64,000 nt of DNA from Streptomyces sp. Sge12. GTDB taxonomy: Bacteria > Actinomycetota > Actinomycetes > Streptomycetales > Streptomycetaceae. The position numbers and the translations under genes were made by a program. Under the pieces are notes generated by a model. That model was given only the letters and a program-made list of their open reading frames with translations, was not told the DNA's origin and made no database searches. Location: assembly GCF_002080455.1 (NCBI RefSeq), contig NZ_CP020555.1, positions 2,728,001-2,792,000 of the forward strand, read 5' to 3'. Of this stretch, positions 28,001-35,563 are shown one piece after another; position 1 is the stretch's first letter; the number at the start of each line of letters is the position of its first letter.

Positions 28001-28814
28001 GTACAAACGGCGCTGGGCAACCGAGGGCTGGGACGCGCTCCAGGAGAAGGCGCTGCGCTCCTGGCTGCTCGAGGGGATCGAGAAGCGCGAGCACTGGTAC
28101 GACGAGAACGGCCAGCCGACAATCCTCACCCGTGCCCAGATCACCGACACGCTCTCCCGCGACGAGGACTTCGTCTCCGTCACCGAGCTCTACGCGCCCC
28201 GGAAGGAACTCGCTGACGTCGTTGCCGACCTGCTCTCCAACGAGCACGTTCCATTCCTCTCCGCGCTCCGCTACAAGCCCGCCGCTCTAAAGAAGCGGGC
28301 CGACTGGGAGCATGTCTGGGACCTCCAGCGCAGGGAGGACTTCACCACGGACGAGAACGAGAAGCGGAAGATCCGCGACTCCATCCCTGTCCCGCCGAAG
28401 TACACGTCGGCCGACTTCCTAAAGCCGTCCTACTGGCGCGCCCGCGGCAAACTCGACGTGCCCAAGGAGCGGTTCATCTCGTACGCGACGGGGGCGATCT
28501 CCGGCACCCCCGAACTCTTCGGGTGGGCCGGCTGGGATCACCGGGAGCAGGCGCAGGCGCTCGCTGCCTACTTCACCAACCACGGCGACCTGTCCACCGA
28601 GGAGATCACCCCCCTCCTCGCGGGTCTCCTCGAACTGCAGCCCTGGCTCACCCAGTGGCACAACGAGTTCGACATCAACTACAGCGGGTCCCCCGCGGCC
28701 TTCTTCGAGGGCTATCGCGCCACTCAGCAGGGCGAGCGGGGTCTGACGGACGACGACCTGCGCAACTGGCGTCCCCCGGCCGCCCGCGGAGGACGGCGAG
28801 CAGCCACAAGCTGA
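25050..28814 (+). CDS. pglX: PglX, BREX N6-adenine DNA methyltransferase
   Basis: 1254 residues from a GTG giving MIDRDALKADLIKQ, preceded by GGGAGACGAGGCG. SAM-binding motif DPTCGSGHF at residues 287-295 and catalytic NPPY at 434-437 identify an N6-adenine methyltransferase. The ~380 residues after NPPY hold the target-recognition region. In BREX, PglX marks host DNA so that only foreign DNA is restricted; in S. coelicolor Pgl it is thought to modify progeny phage. The DNA from about 26380 to 27650 is clearly AT-richer, with codons such as AAT, ATA and AAA rare elsewhere here, a sign of recombination. A run of six G at 27191-27196 could allow phase variation. Confidence 0.95.
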   Translation: MIDRDALKADLIKQVKAVESDLAAQVADGDKVAKPLRAEYAKLLKTVAPGARPGQWADWLEPQLAGMPDDRAERARVAGRLRAEYDQAFKLGRTAATWNAWLDDRVTQVAVAWVLGTVFVRFCEDNRLIPEPYLTGAEPERRDLAEARYRQYVEEEQDPTYRGWMERAFEELGAGDAGRLLFSQRHNPLYQIPLSHDGARALVEFWRERDESDVLVHDFTDPLNDDGTDGWDTHFLGDLYQDLSEAARKTYALLQTPEFVEDFILQRTMDPVVREMGGLVGELKMIDPTCGSGHFVLGAFRRMLKALEAKGLGQNPHERVRLALNAVHGVDLNPFAVAIARFRLLMAAMAAANIRTLKAAARYDWPVHLAVGDSLIKARQLEFGLVGAGGQGELEFVDSEEQRDELAEFSYATEDVHEHKGILDQGRYDVVVGNPPYITVKDKTLNLLYRELYKSCSGTYALSVPFAERFFQLARAGEPDGRRYGMVGQITANSFMKREFGTKLIEEYFAHKVELTEVIDTSGAYIPGHGTPTVILVGRRRAGSGRAETIRTVRSIQGEPAVPTKAEDGLVWNAITAAIDRPGTVTPWVSSDDLERTRYFGRQPWVLTDGGLEMVERLEQATLRRLERAIEPPIGRAVRVGADGAYLRPLRGTYRTRADSKGLRPFMTGDVVRDWNANPEESIWFPYTPEFDLSMLAEELWPLRRTLEARSTFQGGMEDAGLQWWDYMQYTASAYKSPLSIMFAFVSTQNHFVLDRGGSVFNRHAPVIKLKQGTGEAEHQNLLGLLNSSTACFWLKMVSHSKGTEGHQSGIKTELWEQFYEFTGKKLQQFPLPPAFPTILAATIDDLAQQLTASSPLALVRSGKPSPAALQVAKDAWHATHNRMIALQEELDWQVYSLYNLCSEDLRAPEGDVPELSLGERAFEIVLARRVAAGEASGEWFKRHGSTAITKLPEHWSDAYKAVVQKRINVIETNRAIGMVERPEYKRRWATEGWDALQEKALRSWLLEGIEKREHWYDENGQPTILTRAQITDTLSRDEDFVSVTELYAPRKELADVVADLLSNEHVPFLSALRYKPAALKKRADWEHVWDLQRREDFTTDENEKRKIRDSIPVPPKYTSADFLKPSYWRARGKLDVPKERFISYATGAISGTPELFGWAGWDHREQAQALAAYFTNHGDLSTEEITPLLAGLLELQPWLTQWHNEFDINYSGSPAAFFEGYRATQQGERGLTDDDLRNWRPPAARGGRRAATS

Positions 28815-28823
28815 TCAGCCGGA

Positions 28824-28856
28824 GTGTCCTCCTCGCTCGTCCAGCGAGGAGGACAC
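28824..28856. terminator. Bidirectional terminator between pglX and the Uma2-family gene
   Basis: Perfect 14-bp stem (28824-28837 with 28843-28856, GTGTCCTCCTCGCT and its complement) with a 5-base loop, exactly between the convergent pglX and Uma2-family genes. It separates pglWX transcription from the inserted module. Confidence 0.8.
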
Positions 28857-28863
28857 CCGGCTG

Positions 28864-29457
28864 TCAGTTGCCCGGCTGCGTGCCGTACAGGGGAAGACCT
28901 GACGTAGACAGGTCGCCGCCGAGCTCCTTGGGGAGCGGCACATCCTCGCCGTACTTTCCGTGAACGACACCCCTGTATTCGCCCTCTCCGGGTCGAGTGA
29001 AGAGAGACCAGGTGCCCGTGCGCGGATCGACTTGCAGAAGCCGGGAGACTCCCGCCGCTGCGTACCACGCGGTCTTCTCGTTGATCCCTTTCAGTCGCTC
29101 GTTCGGTGAGATCACTTCCACCGCCAGCGCGACCGCATCTGCATCGAGCAGCCAGCCGTCCTCTTCCTTGAACGCGCGCGGCCCGATGGTCAGGTCCGGA
29201 GTCGAGTAGTCGTCCGGATCGTCGAGCATCGGGACGGATACGTTCTCGTACGCCTCGTACACGGCCGCGACGCCGGGACGAATTGCGTCGCGAAGGTCGA
29301 TCACGATCCCGGCGTGCTTGCCGCTCGGGCTCGGGGACATCACGAGGGTTCCTCCGATGATTTCCACGCGCATCCCTGTGGCCTGCTCGATCTTCTCGGC
29401 AGCTTCACGCAGGTGTCCACGGCGGACAGGGATGGGGTGATGGCCGGAGCTGGTCAA
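28864..29457 (-). CDS. Uma2 family (DUF820) endonuclease-like protein
   Basis: 197 residues from a TTG start with an ideal GGAGGAG site nearby, giving LTSSGHHPIPVRRGH. Uma2 proteins have a PD-(D/E)XK nuclease fold; here the candidate catalytic residues are the Asp of YSTPDLTIG and the Glu of LAVEVISPNE, followed by a lysine in INEKTAWYAAAGVSRLLQVD. The family is very abundant in Streptomyces and its cellular role is not established. It lies 44 bases downstream of the HATPase gene on the same strand and may be cotranscribed with it, inside the gap between pglX and pglY. Confidence 0.88.
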   Translation of the reverse strand: MTSSGHHPIPVRRGHLREAAEKIEQATGMRVEIIGGTLVMSPSPSGKHAGIVIDLRDAIRPGVAAVYEAYENVSVPMLDDPDDYSTPDLTIGPRAFKEEDGWLLDADAVALAVEVISPNERLKGINEKTAWYAAAGVSRLLQVDPRTGTWSLFTRPGEGEYRGVVHGKYGEDVPLPKELGGDLSTSGLPLYGTQPGN

Positions 29458-29501
29458 GGGGTCTCCTCCTTGCCTGCGCGGGACTGAGCACGCGGCGCGT
29501 C

Positions 29502-30149
29502 TCACTCTACGGCCGGGGGTGTTGCATGCGATCCCGGAACCCGCACTCGTACCGCGAGAGGCTCCCCGGCCGGCACCCTCAGCGGCGGACCATCGTCCAG
29601 CCACAGCACGACCATCAGCCCACCCGCAGCATGCCGCTCCGACGTCACGCTGCGGATTGTGCGCCACTCGCCCCAGACCCTCACGGACTGACCGGCCTGA
29701 ACCGCGATCGCCGCGATCTCGCGCGTCGCGGGTGCGGGGACGAGGTCGGGGGCTTTCAGCTCGGACCACACCGTTTTACCGATGCCGCCGAGGCGCTCGC
29801 TCACGCCCCACCGGTGGCTGACCGCATCCACGATCCACAACCCCCGGCCTTGGGTGTCGTCCTCCTCCGGGTGCCTGACCTCCGGCCGGCCCGTTCCTGC
29901 GTCGCTCACCTCCAGTCGCAGCAGCCCATCCGCCGACGAGTGCGCGATGCGAACGCCGACCTGTCGGTCGCTGGGCCCTCGTACGCGCAGGGCATTGGTG
30001 ACCAGCTCTGAGAGCACCAGCTCTGCGATGTGCAGCAGCTCATCCCCCGCGCCCCAGTCCGCAAGCACCGCATGGAGCGCCGACCGCGCTCTCGGCACGC
30101 TGCGCGGTCGGCGGGTCAGCCGGAAGGAGAGGTCGATCAGTGCAGTCAC
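29502..30149 (-). CDS. RsbW-like HATPase (anti-sigma-type ATP-binding protein)
   Basis: 215 residues from a GTG giving MTALIDLSFRLTRRP, with GGGGG upstream. The first ~130 residues are a GHKL ATPase of the anti-sigma-factor type: N-box ELVLSELVTNALRV, G1 box VSDAGTGRP and G2 box GRGLWIV. The last ~80 residues form an extra domain (VWGEWRTIRSV, GLMVVLWLDDGPPLRVP) that is not part of RsbW. Proteins like this accompany XRE/DUF397 pairs in whiJ-type developmental loci of Streptomyces, exactly as here, where the XRE gene is divergent. It may sequester a sigma factor or signal to the XRE regulator; the partner is unknown. Confidence 0.85.
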   Translation of the reverse strand: MTALIDLSFRLTRRPRSVPRARSALHAVLADWGAGDELLHIAELVLSELVTNALRVRGPSDRQVGVRIAHSSADGLLRLEVSDAGTGRPEVRHPEEDDTQGRGLWIVDAVSHRWGVSERLGGIGKTVWSELKAPDLVPAPATREIAAIAVQAGQSVRVWGEWRTIRSVTSERHAAGGLMVVLWLDDGPPLRVPAGEPLAVRVRVPGSHATPPAVE

Positions 30150-30234
30150 GGTGCAACCCCCTGAGGGTCAGCGATCCACCAGCGCCAGACGGCCGGTGCC
30201 ATGACCAGCAGGATGGCCGGGTCGCCATCAACTT

Positions 30235-30244
30235 GCAACGTTGC
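30235..30244. promoter_or_regulatory. Palindrome in the divergent HATPase/XRE promoter region
   Basis: Perfect 10-base palindrome GCAACGTTGC, inside ACTTGCAACGTTGCTAGTAG, in the 174-base region between the divergent HATPase gene and the WhiJ-like regulator gene. The position and symmetry suit an operator for the adjacent helix-turn-helix protein. No experimental consensus is available to me. Confidence 0.45.
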
Positions 30245-30323
30245 TAGTAGCGTCGTGGTCCACTTTCGCCCTTTCGAGTTAAAGCAGCGCCCTCATGCGT
30301 CGGGCTCTGCTAGAGGTGTTGAC

Positions 30324-31205
30324 ATGGAAGCGAAGAGCACGACTGCGCCGTCGACAGTCCTTGGGCGCCAACTCGGTGATGAATTGCGTCGGTTGCGCGA
30401 GAGTGCTGGACTCACGACCACCGATGCCGCCGAAGCGCTCGACTGCACCAAGGGCAAGATCAGTCGAATCGAGAACGGCCGGGTCACCCTCCGACTGCCT
30501 GATCTCACCGCGATGTTGCAGGCCTACGGGGTGACAGGCGAAGACATTCGATCCCGACTGGGCGCCCTCGCCAAGAAGGCCAACCGACGCCGCAGGGAAG
30601 GGTGGTGGAATCAGTACGGTCCAGTCCTTGCCGACACGTATCGTGACTACATTGCGCTGGAGGCGATTGCCGGATCCATTCGCACCTTCCAGGCACAGCT
30701 CGTTCCCGGGCTTCTCCAGACCCCGGAGTACATCCGCGCCGTGACCGTCGCCTCGAAGCAGTGGCAGACCGGCGACGAGATCGAGAAGTTCGTTCAGGTG
30801 CGCCTGGCCCGGCAAGAGCGGCTGGACGGCGAATCTCCGCTCCAACTCTGGGCCGTGGTCTCGGAAGCCGTGCTCCTCCAGCAGGTAGGCGGCCCGCAGG
30901 TGATGCAGACACAGCTGGAGCATCTACTGGCGGCTTCCGAACGGCCGAACGTCACTGTCCAGGTCCTGCCGTTCTCCCGCGGGGCCCATGCGAGTATGTT
31001 CGGCCCGTACGTAGTGCTGGGGTTCCGCGAGGAAGGAGCACTCGACGTGGTGCTGGCGGACAATCCGACCGGATCCTTCTGGTTCGAACGGGAAGCAGAG
31101 GTTGCCCGCTACCGAGACCTGTTCGACGCTGCACGCACGTCCGCGCTGTCCCCCGTGGAGTCCCGCACTGTCATCCAGCGCAGGGCCAAGGAGCACAGAA
31201 CATGA
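30324..31205 (+). CDS. WhiJ-type XRE regulator with DUF5753 sensor domain
   Basis: 293 residues from ATG (MEAKSTTAPSTVLGRQ) after GAGGTG; upstream in-frame codons look non-coding. Residues about 15-75 are a helix-turn-helix of the XRE type (LGDELRRLRESAGLTTTDAA, KGKISRIENGRVTL). The rest is DUF5753, with FQAQLVPGLLQTPEYIRAV and RLARQERL as hallmarks. In WhiJ-type loci the DNA-binding protein represses development until a small DUF397 partner intervenes. Its stop overlaps the DUF397 start by ATGA. Its location inside the BREX cassette suggests either an insertion or a local controller of pglYZ, whose start lies about 420 bases further on. Confidence 0.93.
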   Translation: MEAKSTTAPSTVLGRQLGDELRRLRESAGLTTTDAAEALDCTKGKISRIENGRVTLRLPDLTAMLQAYGVTGEDIRSRLGALAKKANRRRREGWWNQYGPVLADTYRDYIALEAIAGSIRTFQAQLVPGLLQTPEYIRAVTVASKQWQTGDEIEKFVQVRLARQERLDGESPLQLWAVVSEAVLLQQVGGPQVMQTQLEHLLAASERPNVTVQVLPFSRGAHASMFGPYVVLGFREEGALDVVLADNPTGSFWFEREAEVARYRDLFDAARTSALSPVESRTVIQRRAKEHRT

Positions 31206-31405
31206 CCAGCGAACGCCACGGCACGCCGGACCTGACGGGCGCGAGGTGGCGCAGCAGCAGGTTCAGCGGCGGCAACAACGAGTGCGTCGAGGTCGCCGAC
31301 AACATCCCCGGCCTCATCCCCGTCCGCGACAGCAAGCGTCCCGCCGGCCCCGTGATCGGATTCGGCCCCCACGCCTGGCAGGCATTCGTCGCGCACCTGG
31401 TCTGA
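31202..31405 (+). CDS. DUF397 small protein, partner of the WhiJ-type regulator
   Basis: 67 residues, MTSERHGTPDLTGARWRSSR at the start. DUF397 signatures are clear: WRSSRFSGGNNECVEVAD, VRDSKRPAGPVIGF and a terminal WQAFVAHLV. These small proteins are translationally coupled to XRE/DUF5753 genes (here by a 4-base ATGA overlap) and are thought to antagonise or co-regulate them. It is the last gene of the inserted regulatory module; pglY starts 220 bases later. Confidence 0.95.
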   Translation: MTSERHGTPDLTGARWRSSRFSGGNNECVEVADNIPGLIPVRDSKRPAGPVIGFGPHAWQAFVAHLV

Positions 31406-31624
31406 CAGTCGGCCGAAGCCGCCCGGTCCGGGCCGCACACCGGTTCTTTTCTATATGCACCGGTACGATCGAGGATGGCCCGTAGCCCGCCCAGGCTGCG
31501 GCGCCCCACCGGTAGCCGCGCACCGGGACCGTCCGCGCACCGCGCGTGATACCCAGTGGCCAGCGGTGCCGCGCAGACGCCCCTCGACAACGACGACGCC
31601 AGACAACAGGAGACGCGAACAGAC
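31406..31624. promoter_or_regulatory. Intergenic region upstream of pglY
   Basis: 219 bases without a gene. It contains the locally AT-rich TTCTTTTCTATATGCACC (31445-31462) followed by a -10-like TACGAT at 31464-31469; no good -35 is visible. AGGAGA lies 12 bases before the ATG chosen for pglY. A GTG at 31556 is an alternative pglY start. Confidence 0.3.
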
Positions 31625-34600
31625 ATGGCCTCGACCGCCAACGCCGCCACGGCCCCCCTGCTTCGCGATGTGATCGACATCAAGACGTCGATCTCCACCT
31701 CCGACTTCGTCCTGAAGCTCGCCGAGGCGGTCACCGAAGAGGGAGCCGAGCGTGCGCTGCGCGACTACGTCGTCACCGAGCGCCTCCTGGAGAACTTCGA
31801 CGAGGCCCTCGGTCTGATCAAGGCCGCCCTCGACGGGCACACCTCGAAGGCCGCCTACCTCCACGGATCCTTCGGTTCCGGTAAGTCGCACTTCATGGCC
31901 GTCCTCCACGCCCTCCTCAGGGGCGACCGGGCCGCCCTCTCCCGCCACGAGTTCGACCCGGTCCTAACCCGGCACGAGTGGCTGAGCATGGAGCGCAAGC
32001 GGTTCCTGCTCGTCCCGTACCACATGCTCGGCGCGAAGTCCCTGGAGCAGCGGGTCCTCGGCGGGTACGTCAGCCACGTAAAGGCTCTCCACCCGGGCGC
32101 GCCCACCCCCCACGTCTACCGCACTGACTCCCTCTTCGAGGACATCCGGTCGCACCGGATGCGCATGGGTGACGAGGCCTTCATCAACGGGCTCAGCGGG
32201 GCCGAAGGGGAGACCGGCACCGCTGGCCAGGACGACGAGTGGGGCGATGCCTTTGCCTGGACCCCCGCCCTCCTCGACTCCGCCCTCGACGCCGAGGAGC
32301 TGGACGGAGGCGAGGTCAACCTCGATCTGGTCAACCCGTCCACCCCCGCCGAGCTGCGCGCCAAGCTGGTCCACGACGCCAGCACCACCTGGTTCCCCGG
32401 CTTCGCGAAGAACGCCGCCGAGGATGAGCACGGGTTCATCTCCCTCGACGCCGGCCTGGCCGTGATCGCCGAGCACGCGAAGTCGCTCGGCTACGACGGC
32501 CTGATCCTCTTCATGGACGAGCTGATCCTCTGGCTCGCCAACCGCATCCACGACCAGCGGTTCGTCTCACGCGAAGCCGACAAGATCACCAACTTCGTCG
32601 AGGGCGCCGACTCCCGCCGCGCGATCCCGATCGTGTCCTTCATCGCCCGCCAGCGCGACCTGCGCGAACTGGTCGGCGAGGAGACCTCGGGTGCCGCAGA
32701 GACCGCGATCCAGGACAGCCTCAACCTCGCCTCCGGCCGCTTCGACAAGATCACGCTGGAGGACCGCAACCTCCCGCAGATCGCCCACGCCCGGCTCCTG
32801 AGGCCCAAGGACGCCGAAGCCGCGGCCAAGCTCAACGACGCCTTCGCCCGGATCAAGCGGGTCGGTCCGCAGGTCTGGGACACGCTGCTCGGCTCGGACG
32901 AGGGGACGACGGGCGCGGATGAGGAGTCCTTCCGGCTGACGTACCCCTTCTCCCCCGCCTTCATGGACACCCTCGTCCACATCTCCTCGGCCCTCCAGCG
33001 TTCCCGCACCGGTCTCAAGCTCATGGGCCAGCTGCTGGCCGGCCACCGGGACGAGCTCACCCTCAACGACCTCGTCCCGCTCGGCGATCTTTACCCGGTG
33101 ATCGCGGACGGCGGCGACAAGCCGTTCGTGGACAGCTTGAAGGTCGAGTTCCAGGCCGCCGACAAGCTGTACCGCACCAAGCTGCGCCCGCACCTCCTGG
33201 CGACGTACGACGTCACCGAGGAGGACATCGAGCGCTACCGCCACCGCCGCGCCAGCGTCACAGACCCGCAGCTCGTCGGCCGCTGCAAGGGCTTCGTCGG
33301 CGACAACCGGCTGATGTGCACCCTGCTGCTGTCGGCCCTGGCCCCCAGCGTGCCCGCCCTGCGGGACATGACCATCCGGCGCCTCGGCGCGCTCAACCAC
33401 GGTTCGGTCGTCTCCCCGATCCCTGGCGCCGAGGTCGGCGTGATCAAGGCCAAGGTCGCCGAGTGGGCCTCCCGGTTCGCCGAGATCAAGCCCACCGGTA
33501 CGGACACCAACCCGGGCGTGCGCCTGGAGCTGGCCGGCGTCGACGTCGACTCCGTCATCGCCAATGCCAACGTCAACAACAACCCCTCCAACCGCCGGTC
33601 CCTCGCCAAGCGCCTCCTGGAGGAGGAACTGCGGCTGAACCGCCAGGACCAGCTCGGCTCCGACGAGCTGCGGCTGGTGTGGCGCGGTACCAACCGCACC
33701 GCCGAGGTGGTCTTCGGCAACGTCGCCGACACCGATTCAATGCCCGACCACGACTTCGCCCCCAGCGCGCCTGGCCAGTGGCGGCTGGTCATCGACCTGC
33801 CCTACGACGAGGGCCAGTACGGCCCCCGCGAAGACGTCACGCGTATGGAGCGGTTGCGTGAGCGCCCCGGCGCGGCGCCGCAGACCGTGGCATGGATCCC
33901 GACCCACCTGTCGAACGCCCGCTTCCAGGACTTCCAGCGGCTGGTCACCATCGACTACGCGCTCGCCGACCAGCGCCGCTTCGACACCCAGTACGCCCAG
34001 CACCTGAACGCCGACAACCGAGCCCGGGCCAAGGCCCTGCTCGAAGGCCAGCGCGACTCCCTCATCAAGACGATCAAGGCCGCATTCCGGCAGGCCTACG
34101 GCTGCGCAGCCAAGCTGCCTGCCGATGTGGACGTGTCCTTCGAGGACCACTTCGCTTCCCTGCGCGAGGTGCCGGACCTCAAGGTGTCCGTCGGCCAGAC
34201 CCTCGCCGACGCCGCCCGGCACATCGCCTCGAAGCTGCTGGCCCAGCAGTTCCCCGCGCACCCGGACCTCGACCCCGACAACACCCACACCGCCTTCAAG
34301 GCCGCCGACGTACGGACCGTTTTCGGTCACATCCGCGCCGCCTCCGAGGCCGGCGACCGGCAGGCCGAGATCCCGGCCAAGGACCGCATCTCGATGCGGC
34401 GCCTAGCCGAACCGCTCCAGCTGGGCCAGCAGAAGGAGGCGTACTTCCGCCTCTCTACCCGCTGGGTGGAGCACTTCGCGCTGCAGGCACGCGCCGAGGG
34501 CGGCCACGGCGACCTGACCGTCGTCCAGCTCACCGACTGGATCGACCGGCCCCAGCCGATGGGGCTGGAGCCACTGCTCGCCAACCTGGTGATCGCCGCG

Positions 34601-35563
34601 TACGCGGAGATGGACGACCGGGTGTGGGTGCGGGGCGGATCGCCGCTGGATCCCGCGCCCGAGCCCGCCAGCATCAAGCCGATCGATGCGCTGCGCTCCC
34701 AGCCGCTGCCGGAGGCGGAGGTATGGGAAGAGGCGGGCCGCCGCTTCCTGGACATCTTCGGCGACAGCGCGCCGACCCTGCGCCGCGGCCGACTGGTCGG
34801 CCAGTTCGCCCGGCAGATCACCAGCGCGGCCAGGAAATACCGCGACGACGTGGACGCGCTCGTGACCCAGTTGGAGAGCCACTCCGTCCTGCTCGGCCTG
34901 GACAGCACGATCGAGGACGGACGGCTGGCCCTGGCCCGGCGCTCACGCGACCTGCTGCACGAGCTGTCGGGGCTGGAGCAGGGCCCGTCCGGTGCCTCCT
35001 CTGCTGCCAAGCAGATCATCACCGCCTTCGCTTCCTTCGACCTCCGCGGGGTACCCGCCAGTCGGTACAGCACCTCGGTCAAGCAGGCGCGGGCCGTTGC
35101 CTCAGCCTTGCTCGTAGGGCCCTGGAAGCTTCTGGAGCGCGCGCACAAGTACGGGACGGCCGGCGAAGCCGTGCTCGAAGCCCTGCACGCTGCTGCACGG
35201 GCCGATCAGCGCACGGCCAAGCTGGAGGATGCACTGTCCGACGCCGAGGGGGCGATGCACACCGTCCTCGACCGCGCCGAGGCGGCTGCCGCCCCTGCCC
35301 GGACAGCGCCCCCCGCCGAGCCGACGCCCGCGCCGGACCTACCGCGCAACCCCAACGAGATCGACCTCAACACCGAGACCAGCCGGCCTCCGGTGCCCAC
35401 CACCCACCCCACCGGCACCGGTACCGGCCGGGCTTCGCGCCGCTCCGGCGGTGGCCGGACCAAGGCGGCGCAGGCCGTGGCCGAGCTGCACGCCGAGCTG
35501 GCCGACCTGCTGGCCGCCGAGCCGAACGCAACGGTCGAGATCAGCTGGCGGGTGGTCGAGTGA
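31625..35563 (+). CDS. pglY: PglY, BREX type 2 ATPase (BrxC/PglY family)
   Basis: 1312 residues from [15 protein letters not shown] (a GTG 23 codons upstream is possible), similar in length to S. coelicolor PglY. The P-loop GSFGSGKS lies at residues 81-88 near the N-terminus, as expected for this large AAA-type ATPase family, and a Walker-B-like [12 protein letters not shown] is near residue 295. The C-terminal ~120 residues are an Ala/Pro/Thr-rich linker ending in [17 protein letters not shown] and a short amphipathic tail. It acts with PglZ as the BREX core. The gene overlaps pglZ by GTGA. Confidence 0.95.
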   Translation: MASTANAATAPLLRDVIDIKTSISTSDFVLKLAEAVTEEGAERALRDYVVTERLLENFDEALGLIKAALDGHTSKAAYLHGSFGSGKSHFMAVLHALLRGDRAALSRHEFDPVLTRHEWLSMERKRFLLVPYHMLGAKSLEQRVLGGYVSHVKALHPGAPTPHVYRTDSLFEDIRSHRMRMGDEAFINGLSGAEGETGTAGQDDEWGDAFAWTPALLDSALDAEELDGGEVNLDLVNPSTPAELRAKLVHDASTTWFPGFAKNAAEDEHGFISLDAGLAVIAEHAKSLGYDGLILFMDELILWLANRIHDQRFVSREADKITNFVEGADSRRAIPIVSFIARQRDLRELVGEETSGAAETAIQDSLNLASGRFDKITLEDRNLPQIAHARLLRPKDAEAAAKLNDAFARIKRVGPQVWDTLLGSDEGTTGADEESFRLTYPFSPAFMDTLVHISSALQRSRTGLKLMGQLLAGHRDELTLNDLVPLGDLYPVIADGGDKPFVDSLKVEFQAADKLYRTKLRPHLLATYDVTEEDIERYRHRRASVTDPQLVGRCKGFVGDNRLMCTLLLSALAPSVPALRDMTIRRLGALNHGSVVSPIPGAEVGVIKAKVAEWASRFAEIKPTGTDTNPGVRLELAGVDVDSVIANANVNNNPSNRRSLAKRLLEEELRLNRQDQLGSDELRLVWRGTNRTAEVVFGNVADTDSMPDHDFAPSAPGQWRLVIDLPYDEGQYGPREDVTRMERLRERPGAAPQTVAWIPTHLSNARFQDFQRLVTIDYALADQRRFDTQYAQHLNADNRARAKALLEGQRDSLIKTIKAAFRQAYGCAAKLPADVDVSFEDHFASLREVPDLKVSVGQTLADAARHIASKLLAQQFPAHPDLDPDNTHTAFKAADVRTVFGHIRAASEAGDRQAEIPAKDRISMRRLAEPLQLGQQKEAYFRLSTRWVEHFALQARAEGGHGDLTVVQLTDWIDRPQPMGLEPLLANLVIAAYAEMDDRVWVRGGSPLDPAPEPASIKPIDALRSQPLPEAEVWEEAGRRFLDIFGDSAPTLRRGRLVGQFARQITSAARKYRDDVDALVTQLESHSVLLGLDSTIEDGRLALARRSRDLLHELSGLEQGPSGASSAAKQIITAFASFDLRGVPASRYSTSVKQARAVASALLVGPWKLLERAHKYGTAGEAVLEALHAAARADQRTAKLEDALSDAEGAMHTVLDRAEAAAAPARTAPPAEPTPAPDLPRNPNEIDLNTETSRPPVPTTHPTGTGTGRASRRSGGGRTKAAQAVAELHAELADLLAAEPNATVEISWRVVE

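Noticed and set aside
30761..31405. Alternative 214-codon frame covering the XRE and DUF397 genes
   Set aside because: It ends in the DUF397 frame but runs out of frame through the XRE gene; the ATG at 31202 with ATGA overlap is the supported DUF397 start.
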